Source: Gigaspora rosea | Taxonomy: Eukaryota > Glomeromycota > Glomeromycetes > Diversisporales > Gigasporaceae | Direction: 5' to 3' | Assembly (NCBI GenBank): GCA_003550325.1 | Contig: QKWP01001649.1 | Location: forward strand, 1 to 64,000 | DNA: 64,000 nucleotides | Part shown: positions 1-12,774 of the stretch, piece after piece | Position numbering within the stretch: the first letter of the stretch is position 1 | How the letters are laid out: each line of letters opens with the position of its first letter | The notes under the pieces: model-generated | The model's database searches: none | What the model was told of the DNA's origin: nothing | What the model saw: only the letters and a program-made list of their open reading frames with translations | Made by a program: the position numbers and the translations under genes

Positions 1-253
1 CGAGTTCAAAAACTTGAAAGGGCCAAAGGCCCTCTTTTCCGTTGATTGTTGTTAGAGACCCTTTAGTTATATTTGTTCCCTTCCTCTTCTTACTCAATTT
101 GTTCACTGGCTTTGGGTTCTTCTTGGTTGTAGTTAATTAATTAATTATTTAGTTAATAAAATTATATATTTAATACGTTTTGGTTACTATTTTCCTCTTT
201 TCCTACTATACTGTTTTTGTTTACTTAGGATTTACAGATGTACGGGAAAGAGT
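1..253 (-). mobile_element. 5'-end fragment of a LINE related to the one at 20.3-32 kb
   Basis: The stretch ends (238-253) in ATGTACGGGAAAGAG, which is also the extreme 5' end, on the minus strand, of the complete LINE at 31953-31967. The pyrimidine-rich sequence before it (TTTCCTCTTTTCC and a TTTTTGTTT run) also resembles that LINE's 5' UTR. I infer a second copy of the family entering from the left edge. A T-run follows at 254-267. Only non-coding 5' sequence is visible. Confidence 0.5.
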
Positions 254-2196
254 TTTTTTTTTTTTTGAAATTAAATATTCTAAAAATATCATTTATATAA
301 TATTAACTCTATTATTATATAAATATTCAAATAATATTAATACTTTTAGTTGTTTTATTTGGCTGTCCAGAGATTTTTTTTTATGTACACTATATAAAAT
401 TTTTTATATAAATAAAAGACAAATTGGCTACATACAGTAAATAAATTCTTATTTACTGTATATTGAACTTTTTTTAAAATATTTTTTATAATAGCTTATC
501 TAATATTTAAAACCTTTTTTATATTTTTTGGTAAGTTTTCTATTGGTTAACAAGAGCCATAAATCTTATACAAACCAAATACACCAAATATACAGACAGA
601 ATTCAAATAAAAGCTTAATTTAGATATATTGGCATTGTAGTTAGGCCACTTCAAATTGATTTTTTTGTTTAATATAATATAAGTATTTTGTAAAAGAGAG
701 AGAAGAAGGAATAAAAATCAACAAAAAAAAAAAACAGTAATTATATTGGCTAAACAAATGTAAGAAATATCAAAAGTCAATACTGTATTTGATTGGTTAA
801 ATTATGTTTAAAATTTTAAAAAATGGAGTGTGTATTAAACAAAGAATCAAATTGGTGTGGCCTTATTAAAGTTTTGCAATTTGGTTCAAATCAAAATAAA
901 TTTGATTCAAATATATCAAATATTTGATTTTTATTTGAAATTTATAGCAAAAATAATATAATGTGCTAGTTAAATGATAATATTTTTTTTCAGGTTCTCT
1001 TTCTGGATTGGGTTCTTTTTTCAAGTTTTTTCTCTAGATTTTTCTTAATAGACATTTTTTTCTTCAAATTTGTCTTGTTTGATTTTTATTTGTAAACATG
1101 TTTATTTGTTTTCTTTTCAGATAGCATTAAAAACACTTTTTGAACTAGGAATTGGACCCATAAAAAATTATACTAGCAATCAATTGTGTTGTTTAATTAT
1201 AGGCTATATGATTAATTACAATTAGAAATCATATAATCATAACTATATAACCATTTATTAATTGTTTAACTACTTAGCTATTTAACCATTTATTAATTAT
1301 TTAACTGGTTAGCTATTTATTAATTATTTAACTACTAAGCCATTAACCATTTATTAATATTTAACTAGTTATTTGTTATTAATTGTTATAATTATTTAAC
1401 CATTTAGATATTTAACTATTTTATATAATCATTTAATTATATTCAATATTAATAATTGCTAAGATATTCAGTATTAGCAATAGCAAAAATTTGTATTGCA
1501 TATATTATTTATATTGCATAAGAAAAATAAAAAATGTTATTGTAACTATTAATTAGCCAAATTTACAATGCCAATTTATTTAATTTATTTTGGTTTCAAC
1601 TCTATATTCAAAATTATTCAAAATGTACAAAAAAAAATTTTTTTATATTTGTAAAATTTTATTACTAACTATTCCTATGTTGATATTATATAAATTGTTA
1701 TATTTATTTTTTTTAATTACTTTTTGTAATATTGTAAAAAATTATGGTAAAATAAAATAGATAAAAACTCCAAACTAAATATTAATAACAGCATATTGGA
1801 TATAATGAAAAAGTTGGCTTGTAGTCAACAAGATTATGTTCTTGGCTATTTTAGCTACTTTCTTAATATTAGATAAAAAGGAATTTAAATTGTGCAGAAC
1901 ATTTAGTTGTATTATAGTACTAAAATTTAAGATCTATATATTAATATATTAAAAATTATATAATAGTACTAAAATTTTATACTTTAGGGTCGATAGTATA
2001 GCAGTTATACTTTGAGGTCTCAAATCACAAGATTGCTAGTTCAAATTTAAGTAGTGGCAATTTGTAAAAATATCTAGTTAGGCTAGGCTAATTAGAAAAC
2101 TGAAATATCATGGGAACTAGAAACCCAGATCATCCATGGATGGACTTAATTTTTAGAATAGGCAGTAATCTACAATCAAAGTTTACAATAGCAAGA
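254..2196. other. AT-rich intergenic DNA, no gene seen
   Basis: No supported coding region. A degenerate minisatellite at about 1240-1440 iterates a motif close to CCATTTATTAATTATTTAAC, with a period of roughly 27 bp. At 1984-2060 a short piece looks like a degenerate tRNA-type A box followed by AGTTCAAAT, possibly an old SINE remnant, but it does not fold convincingly as a tRNA. Confidence 0.4.
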
Positions 2197-2204
2197 GCTG
2201 TGCC

Positions 2205-2938
2205 TAGTGTTCTGCAAAACCGAACTGTAACTGAACTCGAACCCAAACCTGCTTGTTTGGGTCAATCTTGGTTTTATGATTTTTAAACCAAGCGATTCTG
2301 GGTCTTAGATATGGGTACCTGATTAACTCACATAAACCCGCATATATTAATCACTTGACCTTGAACAAATAAAAATTCAAAATTCAAGAAATACTTTGCA
2401 CTTCTATTTTTTATAATATACATATACACACGTATAATTTTTTTCTTTTTAAAACATGTCATATAAGTATACTTATCTATTTTTCATGCAAATTAACATT
2501 TTACACATATAAGCTTTCCCTAGATTTTGGTTTTTTTTTAAAAGCAAATACACATTCTCCCTTTAGTATAACAAACATTACAAATTTCATAGGCAATAGC
2601 AATATCTATATAGATGACCCTTTCCTATTAGACGATGATTCCTTTATTAAAGCAGAAAGTTCTCATGAAAACTTCCATATTAATGAATTCGATAACCTGG
2701 ACTCCTCTATAAGCAATAAAGATTCATAAGACTTGCTCTTTATTATAATTTTTGATGGGGTATATAAAATCGCTTGCAAATTATTTTCGTAGAATTTTGA
2801 TATGCAATAATTAGGTCCCAGTTCGGATTTGGTTTTTGATAACACGATTCCAAGTCTGAGTACTGAATCGAACTGAATTTTTGATTCGAGCTTGGTTTTG
2901 TACAAAACCTGGTCTAAACTGGACCGTGCAGAACACTA
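2205..2938 (+). mobile_element. Non-autonomous hAT element (TSD GCTGTGCC)
   Basis: The ends are inverted, TAGTGTTCTGC on the left and GCAGAACACTA on the right, and a perfect 8-bp direct repeat GCTGTGCC (2197-2204, 2939-2946) flanks them. An 8-bp TSD with TAG-type ends is the hAT hallmark. At about 2613-2729 an open stretch encodes an acidic Asp/Ser-rich peptide resembling the N-terminus of the intact hAT transposase at 26.9 kb. I infer internal deletion from an autonomous copy. Confidence 0.88.
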
Positions 2939-3131
2939 GCTGTGCCAGAATCCTAATTTAAAATAACTAAAATCACAAGATGTAATGTGAGGCTTAAAAG
3001 TCTATATATTATAAGATACTACATAAATTTGTAGTATAGCAGTTTGAAAATGGCTGCAGAGATTTTTGACTATTATGGTAGTCAGTGAGCAGATCGCTTC
3101 TGGGTGGCATAAAAGCAAGCCAGAAAAAGTC

Positions 3132-3306
3132 AGGACCCTGAAATATACATAGATAGATCAGATATTAGTTTGCTTATTTTTTGTATTTTTTATACAAATC
3201 TTTTCTATTTGTAGTAATTTTTGCTTATTTTGAGGGGTTTGCAGATTTTTCTATTTTTAGTAATTTTATAATTAACTTGATCTATTTATGTATATTTTGA
3301 AGTCCT
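3132..3306. mobile_element. Short TIR element, ~29-bp imperfect inverted ends
   Basis: The left end AGGACCCTGAAATATACATA and the inverted right end AGGACTTCAAAATATACATA match over about 29 bp, both continuing into TAGATCA. The AGGAC start resembles the elements at 17529 and 19816. I could not find a clean target-site duplication, so the family assignment is uncertain. Confidence 0.55.
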
Positions 3307-3322
3307 GGGAAATCAGATTTAA

Positions 3323-3695
3323 GGGTAGAGTACAACGATCTACATTTTAATAGTGATCACGTTACTAATTTTTTTTACAATAACATTCAATTGAAATCAG
3401 GTGATGATCATATGTTATTTTATGTTATTTATATTGTACTACTAGTGTACTACCTAAGCAAATTTCAATCATCCTAAGCAAATTAACAATATATACAAGT
3501 AGAATTTTTTAATATAATATGTGGCTTTGAAGTTTTACTACCATAAATAGAAGGTTTTGACCTTTATGCCACAAAATTTTGGCTAAAATTGGTTGTGTTC
3601 TCAAAAATCCTTATTAGTAGCATATTTTTGCCCCTATATAAAAATTTTTTTGTATGACGATCATATATGAAAATGATCGATGTTGTACTCTATCC
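3323..3695. mobile_element. TTAA-type MITE, copy 1
   Basis: Flanked by TTAA on both sides (3319-3322, 3696-3699). Inverted ends are GGGTAGAGTACAACGATC and, inverted, GGATAGAGTACAACATCGAT. TTAA target sites are characteristic of piggyBac-type transposons. The interior, with AAGCAAATT and ACTACCATAAATAGAAGGTTT-like segments, recurs at 38.75-39.0 kb and, reversed, at 42.3-42.6 kb. Confidence 0.75.
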
Positions 3696-3699
3696 TTAA

Positions 3700-5079
3700 T
3701 CAGTGAAATTAAAAATAATAACTACAGTTGTTATAACTCACTAAGAAAATAAACTGTTAAAAAAAAAGTGCTAAAATTTTTAAAGTGCAAATAAAAAAAT
3801 TACTAAATTAGTAAAATATATAATATAGTTAGACTTCTATAAATGTAATATCTCCCTAAATGCATATTTTTTTCTTGTCTGTAAGATGTTATTAGTGCTA
3901 AATACACGTGTAAATGCATGTTTTTTTAAATAACATTTTATATTATACTAATCTCTTTAAATGCATATAGCTAATCAAATTTTAGTATTTAAAACAGGTT
4001 ATACAGTTTTTAGTAGAAGTTACATAAACTTGATATCTAATTTTTAAAGCTGCAATTTAATTGGTTTTTTCTAAATGCAACCCTTCCTAAATGCACATTG
4101 TAGGCTTGTCCTTACGAGTTGCATTTATAGAGGTTTGACTATATAAGTGCTGAAATTTAACAAATATATAATACAAGTACTGAATTTTAGTAAAATAAAG
4201 CATTAAAATTTTTAAATTTAATATAAACTTAAAGAGTTTTTTTAAAAAAAACTTTATAGTTATATTTTTTAGGTTTCAAAGAATATTAATATAAAAAGAT
4301 TTTTTAAACTTTTAGTGCAAGCAATTATTTTATAATATAACTAGATGTCCTGTACTATAAAAGAATACTGATAGCAATTATTGGTCAGAGTGTAGTGACG
4401 GCCAATTAGTGTCTATGCAAAGTGATACAAAAATTACCTTCCTGATATGCTTCAATTGTAAAAATCTTGACAAATTTTACTTTTTTGATATACTTGCATA
4501 TATATAATGTAAATCTTATCAGAAATAGAATTTGGAAATTTTTTGTCTGTCCACACACGTATCTATATTTGTGCTTTAATGTTACCAACATATGCATATT
4601 AATGCATTTGTGTAATATGATGAACATCATATGATAGGTTGCGAACATATAATGCTATGCATTAGCCTGGTATAAATACTATATGCAGTACAATATAGTA
4701 TTTAAAATTTTAAATATTTTGGCTCCGGCTCTACAATGCTACGCATTAGCCTAGTATTATATTGTTTTGCACATTTATGAGTTGCTTCAAAATATGTATA
4801 AAAATTTTTATAATCTAAAAAAACATCAGTTAGTTAAAAAATTAAAATTATATTATAATTCAATTACTTAACTATTGAACCTTTGCTAGAATAATTTTTG
4901 TAATGATCAAAACTAGTGGCTTGGTATAATATATTTATAATTTTATTTTCTATCTTACTAAAATAAATATAAATTATAAGTACTTGTATCATTATTATTA
5001 ACTAACAAAATCACATGAACATAGCCAAAATAGTTTACAGTTTATACTTCAATACCAGAGTATATTCTATTCACCAACT
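3700..5079. other. AT-rich intergenic DNA
   Basis: No gene supported. A short direct repeat, AATGCTAYGCATTAGCCT followed by RGTAT, occurs at 4651-4673 and 4735-4757, about 84 bp apart. The rest is AT-rich without recognisable structure. Confidence 0.4.
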
Positions 5080-5343
5080 TAGTGTTTTTATAAACCTAAA
5101 CTTAGATCAAGTTCAGGTTCAGATTTAATATTGAACTGAAACTAAACTTAAACCTTTTTTAAAACATGTTCAAGTTTAGTTTAGTATTGAACTTTTAAAT
5201 CAAGTTTATGTTTAATTCAAATTTATAAGTTCAATGTTTAGTTTAGGTTTAAGTTTATAATTTGCAAATTTAAAGTTCAAGTTTAGGTTCAATTAAACTT
5301 GAACCTGAACTTGATTAATTCTAAACTAAACATCAGAACACTA
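5080..5343. mobile_element. Diverged hAT-type MITE (TAGTGTT ends)
   Basis: The left end TAGTGTTTTTAT and the right end CATCAGAACACTA are inverted copies, and both lead into TCAAGTTCAGGTTCA, which is iterated in the interior in both orientations. The architecture equals that of the hAT MITEs at 14070 and 2205. No 8-bp TSD is visible, so the copy is old or its flank is rearranged. Confidence 0.55.
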
Positions 5344-8300
5344 TCTAAAGCAGACAGGTCCAGTACTAAGAAAGACTAATACTAATATAGAAGAATATTT
5401 AACTATCAAAAATAGTGACCACAATGTATTTCTATTCTTGTTAGATTTTATTACATTGTACTGATTTGGTAGTGTAACTTTACATATACTACAAAGAATT
5501 AATAAAAAAAACACTCTGTATTAGAGTAGTAACTAAGTATAACTATGTTAGCAATATTAGTAATTTTACTATGATCAGTTTTTAATCAGTGAAATTAAAT
5601 AATTGATTAAAATATTATTACTTTATTTAATCAATAAAGAACATATAAAATTCTAAAAGATTTGCCTTGATATTGCATTTCTTTTTCTAATTTTTTTAGC
5701 TAAAAACTCTTTGCAGAAATCATTTTTAAAAAGTTATACTTGATTTTTGCACATATAGGCAGATTTAAATTAATAAATAATTTTATCTACAGATCTATAT
5801 ATATATTTATTATAATAGATAAACAAATTCTGAATATAAACAAATAACTAACCAATTAAATTTATCATGTAATATTTAGTTAGATTAGCTTAGATTCTTT
5901 ATTATATAAAAGGGTCAGTTAAGCAGAGTTACACAATATATGATCTATATATTGTATAAATTGGATTCTTGATATCTATATATAAAAAATTTTCTAACTG
6001 TATCAAAAAGGTAACTCTAACCCTAACTAAATTTCATTCTCTTTAACCAACCCCTATAAAAAAAAATTAAAAATTTGATATCCAATGAAAAACATTGATT
6101 TACATATCTTATTCTGTATTATCACATTTACAGATTAGTCAAACAAATTATCCATATTAAAATTTAACTTGTATACTTGAGGTCTAATTTTTTTCATTTT
6201 AACTAATTAAATTTAAGGAGATCTGCAGTTAAAGAGTATAAATTTCATAGTAAAAATTGGTAGGCATGTGGCTAGTTACCTTATACAGTAAGTAGAATCT
6301 CGTGTGCTTCAATTTTTAAAAAAAAACTCTATAGTAACTGATTGAAAAAAATACTTATATCTTATGATCTATCAAGCTGATTTTGGTGATTTTACTACGA
6401 TTAAAATCACATAAAAGAGTTACTTAATAAAAAAAATACTTTTATATATAAGCAAGCCAGATTCTTATACTATAGAAAAAACATATAAATTTCCAATTTT
6501 GTTTATTATAAGGTTTATTATTTTTTATTCTATTTAAAAACAATTTACTACTTAAATGACTTATAAGACAAATGGTCAAATTTTATATGTTAATAAAAAA
6601 TTCTAAAGTATAACTTTATTCTTCAATATTTAATAAAGCTCTTGTAAAAATTGTTAGATAATTCTCAATAAGTTGCATTATTTTAAATTTATTAATGGTA
6701 ATAAATATATTAATAATAATGATAATTATTGCTTTTATTTGTATAAGACAAAAAATCTGTAATATATCAAATTTCATAGTTTGTTTACATAGGTTTGATT
6801 TACTTAGTTGAGTTACTATGACTAGGTAAGTAAAACTTCTACTTTTTTTGTATTCATTTGAATATCTTTGGGCATAATTAAATAGCCCAAAACTCTATTC
6901 TATTCTTATCAAACTTACATTTTTTGAGTTTTGCATAAAAGCTGAACTAGCAAAGCTATTCGAGTACCATTTTTCCTAACTCTGTATGTACTTATTTTAT
7001 ATTGGTTCATGTTAAGTTATTGACTTTTTGTTGTCGAATTAAACTATTTCTTTCCACAACTTGTCTTCAAAATATGTACACAGTTCATGTGGATTTTCTT
7101 CTGATGCTTTTTAATTTTGAAATACATTATATTCAAGCATATTTCCTAGCATTGTAGTAAAATGTTTTATAAGAATATAATAGTAGCAGTATCTAAACTA
7201 GATAAACTAAATGAATGAGACAAATGAGACAAACAAGGCACATCAGATATTATAAAAGATTGCAAAAATAAACTTTTGAAAAAAAGTAAATAACAAATAA
7301 ATATTTTATATACCTTATATAAACAAACCTTCACTCCTTTTCACTAGAATATAATTTCTTTATTAAAAAAAACATATAATATATTGAACCCCATTTTTAG
7401 AATTTTAAAAAATTGGTATTTTTAGCAAATTTATATCTACAGTATTTATAGTGCATATTAAATAATACAGGTGTATTGTCATGCTAATTAATGGGCTCAT
7501 GTTAATTTAGGATATGCATAAGCATTAATTTGTGCTATTTTAGAGAGATTTGAATTTTCTGTAAGTATTTATAACAAAAATTCTGTGCCAGGTTTGTGAC
7601 ATAGCAAAAATTCTTTAAAGTTCAGTTATATTAGGGTTAGGGTTAGGGTCATGTGTCAGATATAGAGTTTATACAGTAAAACTGCCTAATAAAAGCTTTT
7701 TGTTAGAGCACTAAAGGCAATTTCTTTCAAGAAATAAGTGATTTTTAACAAAAATGAACATTTGTTTTGAAATCTTCTGATTGTGTTATGTTACATCTGT
7801 TCTTTGAAATCTTAATTCAATTATTAAGCAAAACTAATACTATGAAATTTAATAAAAAGTTAGATTATGCTACAAATATATTGTGTATTGTAATACATAT
7901 GTCATATTAAGGCCATGCAAATAAAATTAATTGGTTCTTGTAACATCTTAAGACCCAACCAAGTGCACTCAGCACCCGGATGTTATTGTTATAATCTAAT
8001 CCAAAAAATGGTATATAAATTTTTTAAATACTTAAAACTCTTTATATAAAAATGTATAGTAATCTTAAACTATATACTGTATATTAATATAAAATAGCAT
8101 TTGACTTTTTTAAAAAAATTCACCTAGCCAGGTTATGAGAACCAATTTTATTTATGTGTGCGGCCTAATTATAATTCATATAAAAAGAAGAAAAAATTAA
8201 GTTTTCGAATGTTTAATTTTAAACAAATCTTTATTATTTTATCATTTTTAATTTCTTAATATAGAATGATACAATTTTCTGGCTCGTAAAATCTTTGATA

Positions 8301-8558
8301 GAATATTAGAAACGTTTATTCGTCAATGGAAAAATAAACGTTCTTTAATGGATCGAATAAATATAATCAATGTTTAACTGCACTTAAAAATCCAAATCAC
8401 ATAGCCAAATTTTAAATATTGGATAACTCATAATTTTAAAATTCTTTATGTTAGTATATATAATTAAAAAAACTTCAACAATTAAGCCAATTGAAAATAA
8501 CCTAGGAATGCGAGCTTATTTTATTAAAAATTTTTATAATTTGTGCTGTGAACCAGGT
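5344..8558. other. AT-rich intergenic DNA with telomere-like triplet
   Basis: No gene supported. Three perfect TTAGGG units occur at 7631-7648. The following 150 bp (GTTAGAGCACTA, then TTTTGAAATCTT and GTGTTATGTTACAT) is a diverged relative of the interiors of the TA-flanked MITEs at 46335 and 49318, so the TTAGGG triplet probably belongs to a MITE and not to a chromosome end. Confidence 0.4.
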
Positions 8559-8568
8559 AACGAAGCAT

Positions 8569-9168
8569 TGGGGACTATGTTTGACAAAACTATATGCCAA
8601 ATAAAAACTAATTAAGGATTTTTTTGAATTTAATGATCAAGATAGTGATCAAGGTAGTGACTGGGGTTATTTATCACTTTTATATATAATTTAATAATAA
8701 AGAATAACTTGATGTCTAGAACGAATAGCTTTACTTTTTTCAATTATTTTAGCATAAATCGATTCTTAAACACCTTTATAGCAAAGTTACGTTAAAAATT
8801 TTGTATTCTAGTATTAAATTTTTTGGTCATAATGAAAATACGTCTCTTAGTATAGTTTACAACATGAAACAGAATTTTTGCAAAGGTTCAACTTGAAATT
8901 TATATATTAATGTTAAAAAAGTTTCAACGTAACTTTGTTATAAAGGAGTTTAAGAATCGATTTATTCTAAAATTATTAAGAAAAATAAAGCTATTCGCTC
9001 TAGACATCTAACAACATACGTCATTCTTTACTATTAAATTATATATAAAAAGTGACAAATAATCTCAGTCACTATCTTGATCACTATCCTGATCATTAAA
9101 TTCTTCAATAATTAATTTTTCTATGGTACCGCATATAGTTTTGTCAAACATAGTTTATCGCACAACCC
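8569..9168. mobile_element. Long-arm foldback element, Mutator-like
   Basis: Two arms of about 230 bp are inverted copies. The left arm starts near ACTATGTTTGACAAAACTAT and the right arm ends in its complement; both contain GATAGTGATCAAG, ATAAATCGATTCTTAAAC and the GCAAAGTTACGTT region. A 10-bp direct repeat AACGAAGCAT (8559-8568, 9169-9178) flanks the element. Long TIRs with 9-10 bp TSDs are typical of Mutator-like elements. No transposase is present. Confidence 0.78.
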
Positions 9169-10209
9169 AACGAAGCATGCTAGTCAACTGGTGAAAGATT
9201 TTTTTTTTACTATGCTTATGTTTTTTTTTTTGATAATAAAATTTTAACATGCAATTAAACAGATTTGTATGTGGTATTGTTTTATCTTGTAAACAGTAGT
9301 TGATGACGCCGTTCATGAATACATTCATGAATAGAGTGTTTTAAAAGCGCATTATCCCTGGAAATTATTGGAATCGTTAATTCGGATGTTAATTTAAGTG
9401 AAAACTAACATTACACTTGCAAGAAAAAGAGGAATGGCAGTCTCAAAAGAAATAATTAACTATGTACAAGACAAATGTGAGCGCGTTCTACGTGGTAATG
9501 CAAAAATTGATCAAATTTTTTACTGCGGTTTTTTTGTTTATTTAAATTTATAAAAGTTTTTTTTAATATAACTGTAATTTACGCAAATTTATGGTTTTTT
9601 TTTTTAATTTCTTAATATAAAATTTTATGTAAATTTTATCACTTTTTATTTATGCAAATGAGCTTTTACGAAATAAGTAATGATCGTATAATTTTTAATT
9701 TTATCTTTTTAATTTTTCACCAATTGAGAAATAATGTACATCGTTTCAAAATTTAAGAAGGCTTAGGTCAATTTGAAATCGACTTAAATTGTGAAATGAC
9801 GCAGAACATATATATATTTGAGCCAGAATTTGTGTGTGCATTTAGAGAGGCCGTTCCTTATAAAGGGTGCACTCATGGAAGTTTTACTGTTCGTTATTTA
9901 TTTTGTAAATCGCTACACTATATAAATATACACATCATAAAACTCGATCAATATAAAAAAAAGAAATCAGAATTGAAGATGATTCCTGTAAATTTGGTCG
10001 ACCTTTGAGAATGGATGGGCCTATTGAAAAAAATTGATAAAATATTAGTGATTATTAAAAAAAATATGTATATAAAATCTTCTATTCAATTAATGTGTAC
10101 AAATAATATTAAACAATTTGTAATTATATTTATTACCTTTGATCATACACAATATGAATTGGATATTGTTCAGGAGAAGATTTAAATCATTAATTACTTT
10201 TATTTTTCC
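9169..10209 (+). other. Possible decayed coding fragments, unrecognised
   Basis: Short open stretches look protein-like. One near 9405-9500 encodes an Arg/Lys-rich peptide containing LARKRGMAVSKEI. Another at 9796-10008 (70 codons) contains EPEFVCAFREAVPYKG. They are separated by AT-rich DNA and share no obvious exon structure. I do not recognise either, and they may be parts of one dead gene. Confidence 0.25.
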
Positions 10210-10239
10210 ATCCTTCCATCAGCATGAGACTATACTCAA

Positions 10240-10960
10240 CTGAGTATAGTCGGGGTCATGCCACACGTGCATGATCCGGAAGCCTTCCGGCCTTCTTTAT
10301 AGGATGCATGTGGCACCTTCTTGCCACTTGAGAGAACGTTGAGGATCTTGAACCCGTCAAGGATGTCTGCATTAGATACAATAATAAAAAAAATAAATAC
10401 ATATGCGATGAATATTTTCGATAAATTATAATTATTATAACATGAAAATATCGCAACTAACCTTCTTTAGTAAATCATCTTCGGCCAGTATCGTAGATCC
10501 TCGCACGTGAAGTGAATTACCCAGATCTCTTCTATCTTGAGTAGTTCTCTATATTTCTTTTGTTGCCCTAGATCTAGTGTTGCTGCTATCTCTAGGGCAA
10601 CGGTTGGAAAGGTTGCAAGAAGATGTCCACATCTCTGTGGACCTTGTCACCATCAGTGATATATATCTACAGGGTGATCACCTTCAACCCTTTCCAACCT
10701 GAAATGACTCGTGGTCATAGGATGGTTCATGTGGCACCTTCTTGCCCCTCGATCCTTCGATGAGAACGTAAGCGGTCGTTTGTACTGCCAAGGAGGTCCT
10801 GATTTAAACTCTTGGCAGTAGACTTAGCAATTCAAATATATTTAATCGTCCTATTAGATACAGTAATAATAATAATAATAATAATAAATACATACGCGAT
10901 GAATATTTTCGATAAATTATAATGACTATAACATGAAAATATCACAACTAACCTGCATGA
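10240..10960 (-). pseudogene. Tandemly duplicated gene fragment, unrecognised family
   Basis: Read on the minus strand, two similar modules lie in tandem. Each has an intron-like segment beginning GGTTAGTTG, passing through TTATCGAAAATATTCATCGC and ending in a TAATG/TAATAG acceptor, followed by an exon-like segment containing GGCAAGAAGGTGCCACATG. The modules span about 10265-10465 and 10720-10955. Between them, near 10465-10560, the minus strand reads KYRELLKIEEIWVIHFTCED, plausible coding sequence ending at a splice donor. No uninterrupted reading joins the parts. The copy is probably dead. A (AAT)n microsatellite at 10867-10889 lies in the second intron-like segment. Confidence 0.4.
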
Positions 10961-12690
10961 ACATTACGGAGTTCATAACGGCCTTTTGCGACTCAAATGG
11001 TGGTATGAAATTCGTCCGAACGTTAGGCGAGCGATTGAAAGTGTGTGAATTATTTTGCAACCAGCGCAAACTTGAAATGACTCCAATTGTTTAAATTCTT
11101 TACAGATTCTACATGAACCGTCATCTAATTACTGGCCGAAATTCCAAATCAAAACCTGAAGATGTGACTGAATCCTTTCATGAATTTCGTCGCTGCTGGT
11201 TTTGGAATTATTTGAAAGGGAACAGACAGAAATTCCAATATGCATTTCTTTACTGTTTCAAGACCATAATGATCCTCTTCAAGTTGTGAATGTGCTTTAT
11301 CAACGTCCAATGTATCGAATGTACCTTTACTCCATGGAATTTCAGAAAGCCATTTTGGGATAAGTACAAACTATTTGATATTCAGCTTGTATCGGATGTA
11401 TTCGTGTGAGTCGCTTTAATTCTCACTGAGCCGTTTTATCCGCTATTATATGATTTATTGTAATAAATTATAGAACATAATATATAAATATTTTTTTTAT
11501 ATTGCATAACGAAAAAAAAAATTTATATTTATTTAGAAAATAAAGTAGAAAAATTGAATAAATTTTAAAAAAAAAAAAAGCCCAAAGAGTGTCCAAAAGA
11601 TGACCAACAACGTCTCTGCTATTGACCGATACCAATTAAATAGGAGTAAATAAAGTAAATTTAAGCGAAACTTTACCTTTTATCATATACTATATAGTTT
11701 GCAACGGCATTTAGTAATAAGAAAGATAAAGATGGAGGTTAGAAGACATTAATTACATTTAAATTCACCCAACATTTTATTAAAGATTTTGATACCGCTT
11801 TTCTCAACTATGTCCAATTCTGAAATTAAATCATATTTTTTTGAAAAGTTTTCAGGCGAATTTTGATATCAAGGTTGGGGGCGTGAGAAATTTTTGAGGT
11901 TTGCCCAAGAGACATCTCTGCAAAAGAGGCGTTTGTTTTTGAATTTTCTTGATTGTGTCGCATAGTTAATATAACCTCTGCTTCCTTGATCACGTGCCAA
12001 TATAAATTATTGTATCGTATTATATACTTGTGTAATACTGGTATTATACTAGTATTATACCAATAGTATAATATCATCTATTTGCGCGGGAGCCTTATCA
12101 GATTTGGCGATTAAAGTATTTCTTATGATTTGCTTATCAATTATTTATCAGTTTTTTATAGTTTACTTTATGGAATTTTTAGTTTCTGAAATTGGATTGT
12201 GGAATCTGGGATCGCAACAAATTTTAATTTAATTATGAAAAAATTTTAAAATTCTATATTTTTTTTTTAATTATCATCTAAGCTTACATATCTAAAAATC
12301 TTCATTAATAAATTTTATTTTATAACCACAGTTTTGATTTACATAGTACGCCGCACACCTCAATGAAAAACGTCACGTAGGCTAAAAAAAAGGGAAAAGC
12401 GTATAGTATACATATATGTATAAAAAATTTTTTTTTTAAAAGAAGCGTATAGTATACTTATATGACTTACATTTAAAAAGAAACCAAAATAATGTAAATA
12501 ATATATTCTATTTCAGAAAATTTTAATTTTAAGATGAACTAATACGTATAATGTTCCTGGTTTTGCGCCTGCGTCGCGCAGCTACCCTAATTTTATTTTT
12601 ATGTCAATTGTAATCGAATACATATAGGTTGGCTTGTTTTTTGATGTTAACATTAATTTGGTATGTAAATCGATATAATTAAACAAGGCT
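10961..12690. other. Intergenic DNA with weak coding relics
   Basis: The plus strand at about 10953-11045 can be read as a basic Trp-rich peptide (LHEHYGVHNGLLRLKWWYEI), and 11105-11280 as another short open piece. Neither is recognised. The remainder is AT-rich without supported features. Confidence 0.3.
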
Positions 12691-12692
12691 TT

Positions 12693-12774
12693 GAACTGAC
12701 CCGTTTGACCCGGGTTAGACAAAATTTGACCAGTGACCCGCGGGTTGTTGACCCGCACGGGTCAACGTGACCTG
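12693..12774. mobile_element. Fragment of a hAT-type MITE with GACCCGGGTC words
   Basis: A GC-rich island in AT-rich DNA made of repeated GACCCG, CGGGTC and CCGCGGG words, ending in GGGTAACATCCCTA. The TA end and palindromic subterminal words match the architecture of the other hAT MITEs here. The opposite TIR and a TSD are not visible, so this is a partial or diverged copy. Confidence 0.4.

Noticed and set aside
1984-2060. tRNA gene
   Set aside because: A-box-like and AGTTCAAAT segments are present, but no cloverleaf with paired acceptor stem; at best a SINE remnant.
7631-7648. Telomere or internal telomere scar (three TTAGGG)
   Set aside because: Only three units, inside a region resembling a MITE interior; no subtelomeric context.
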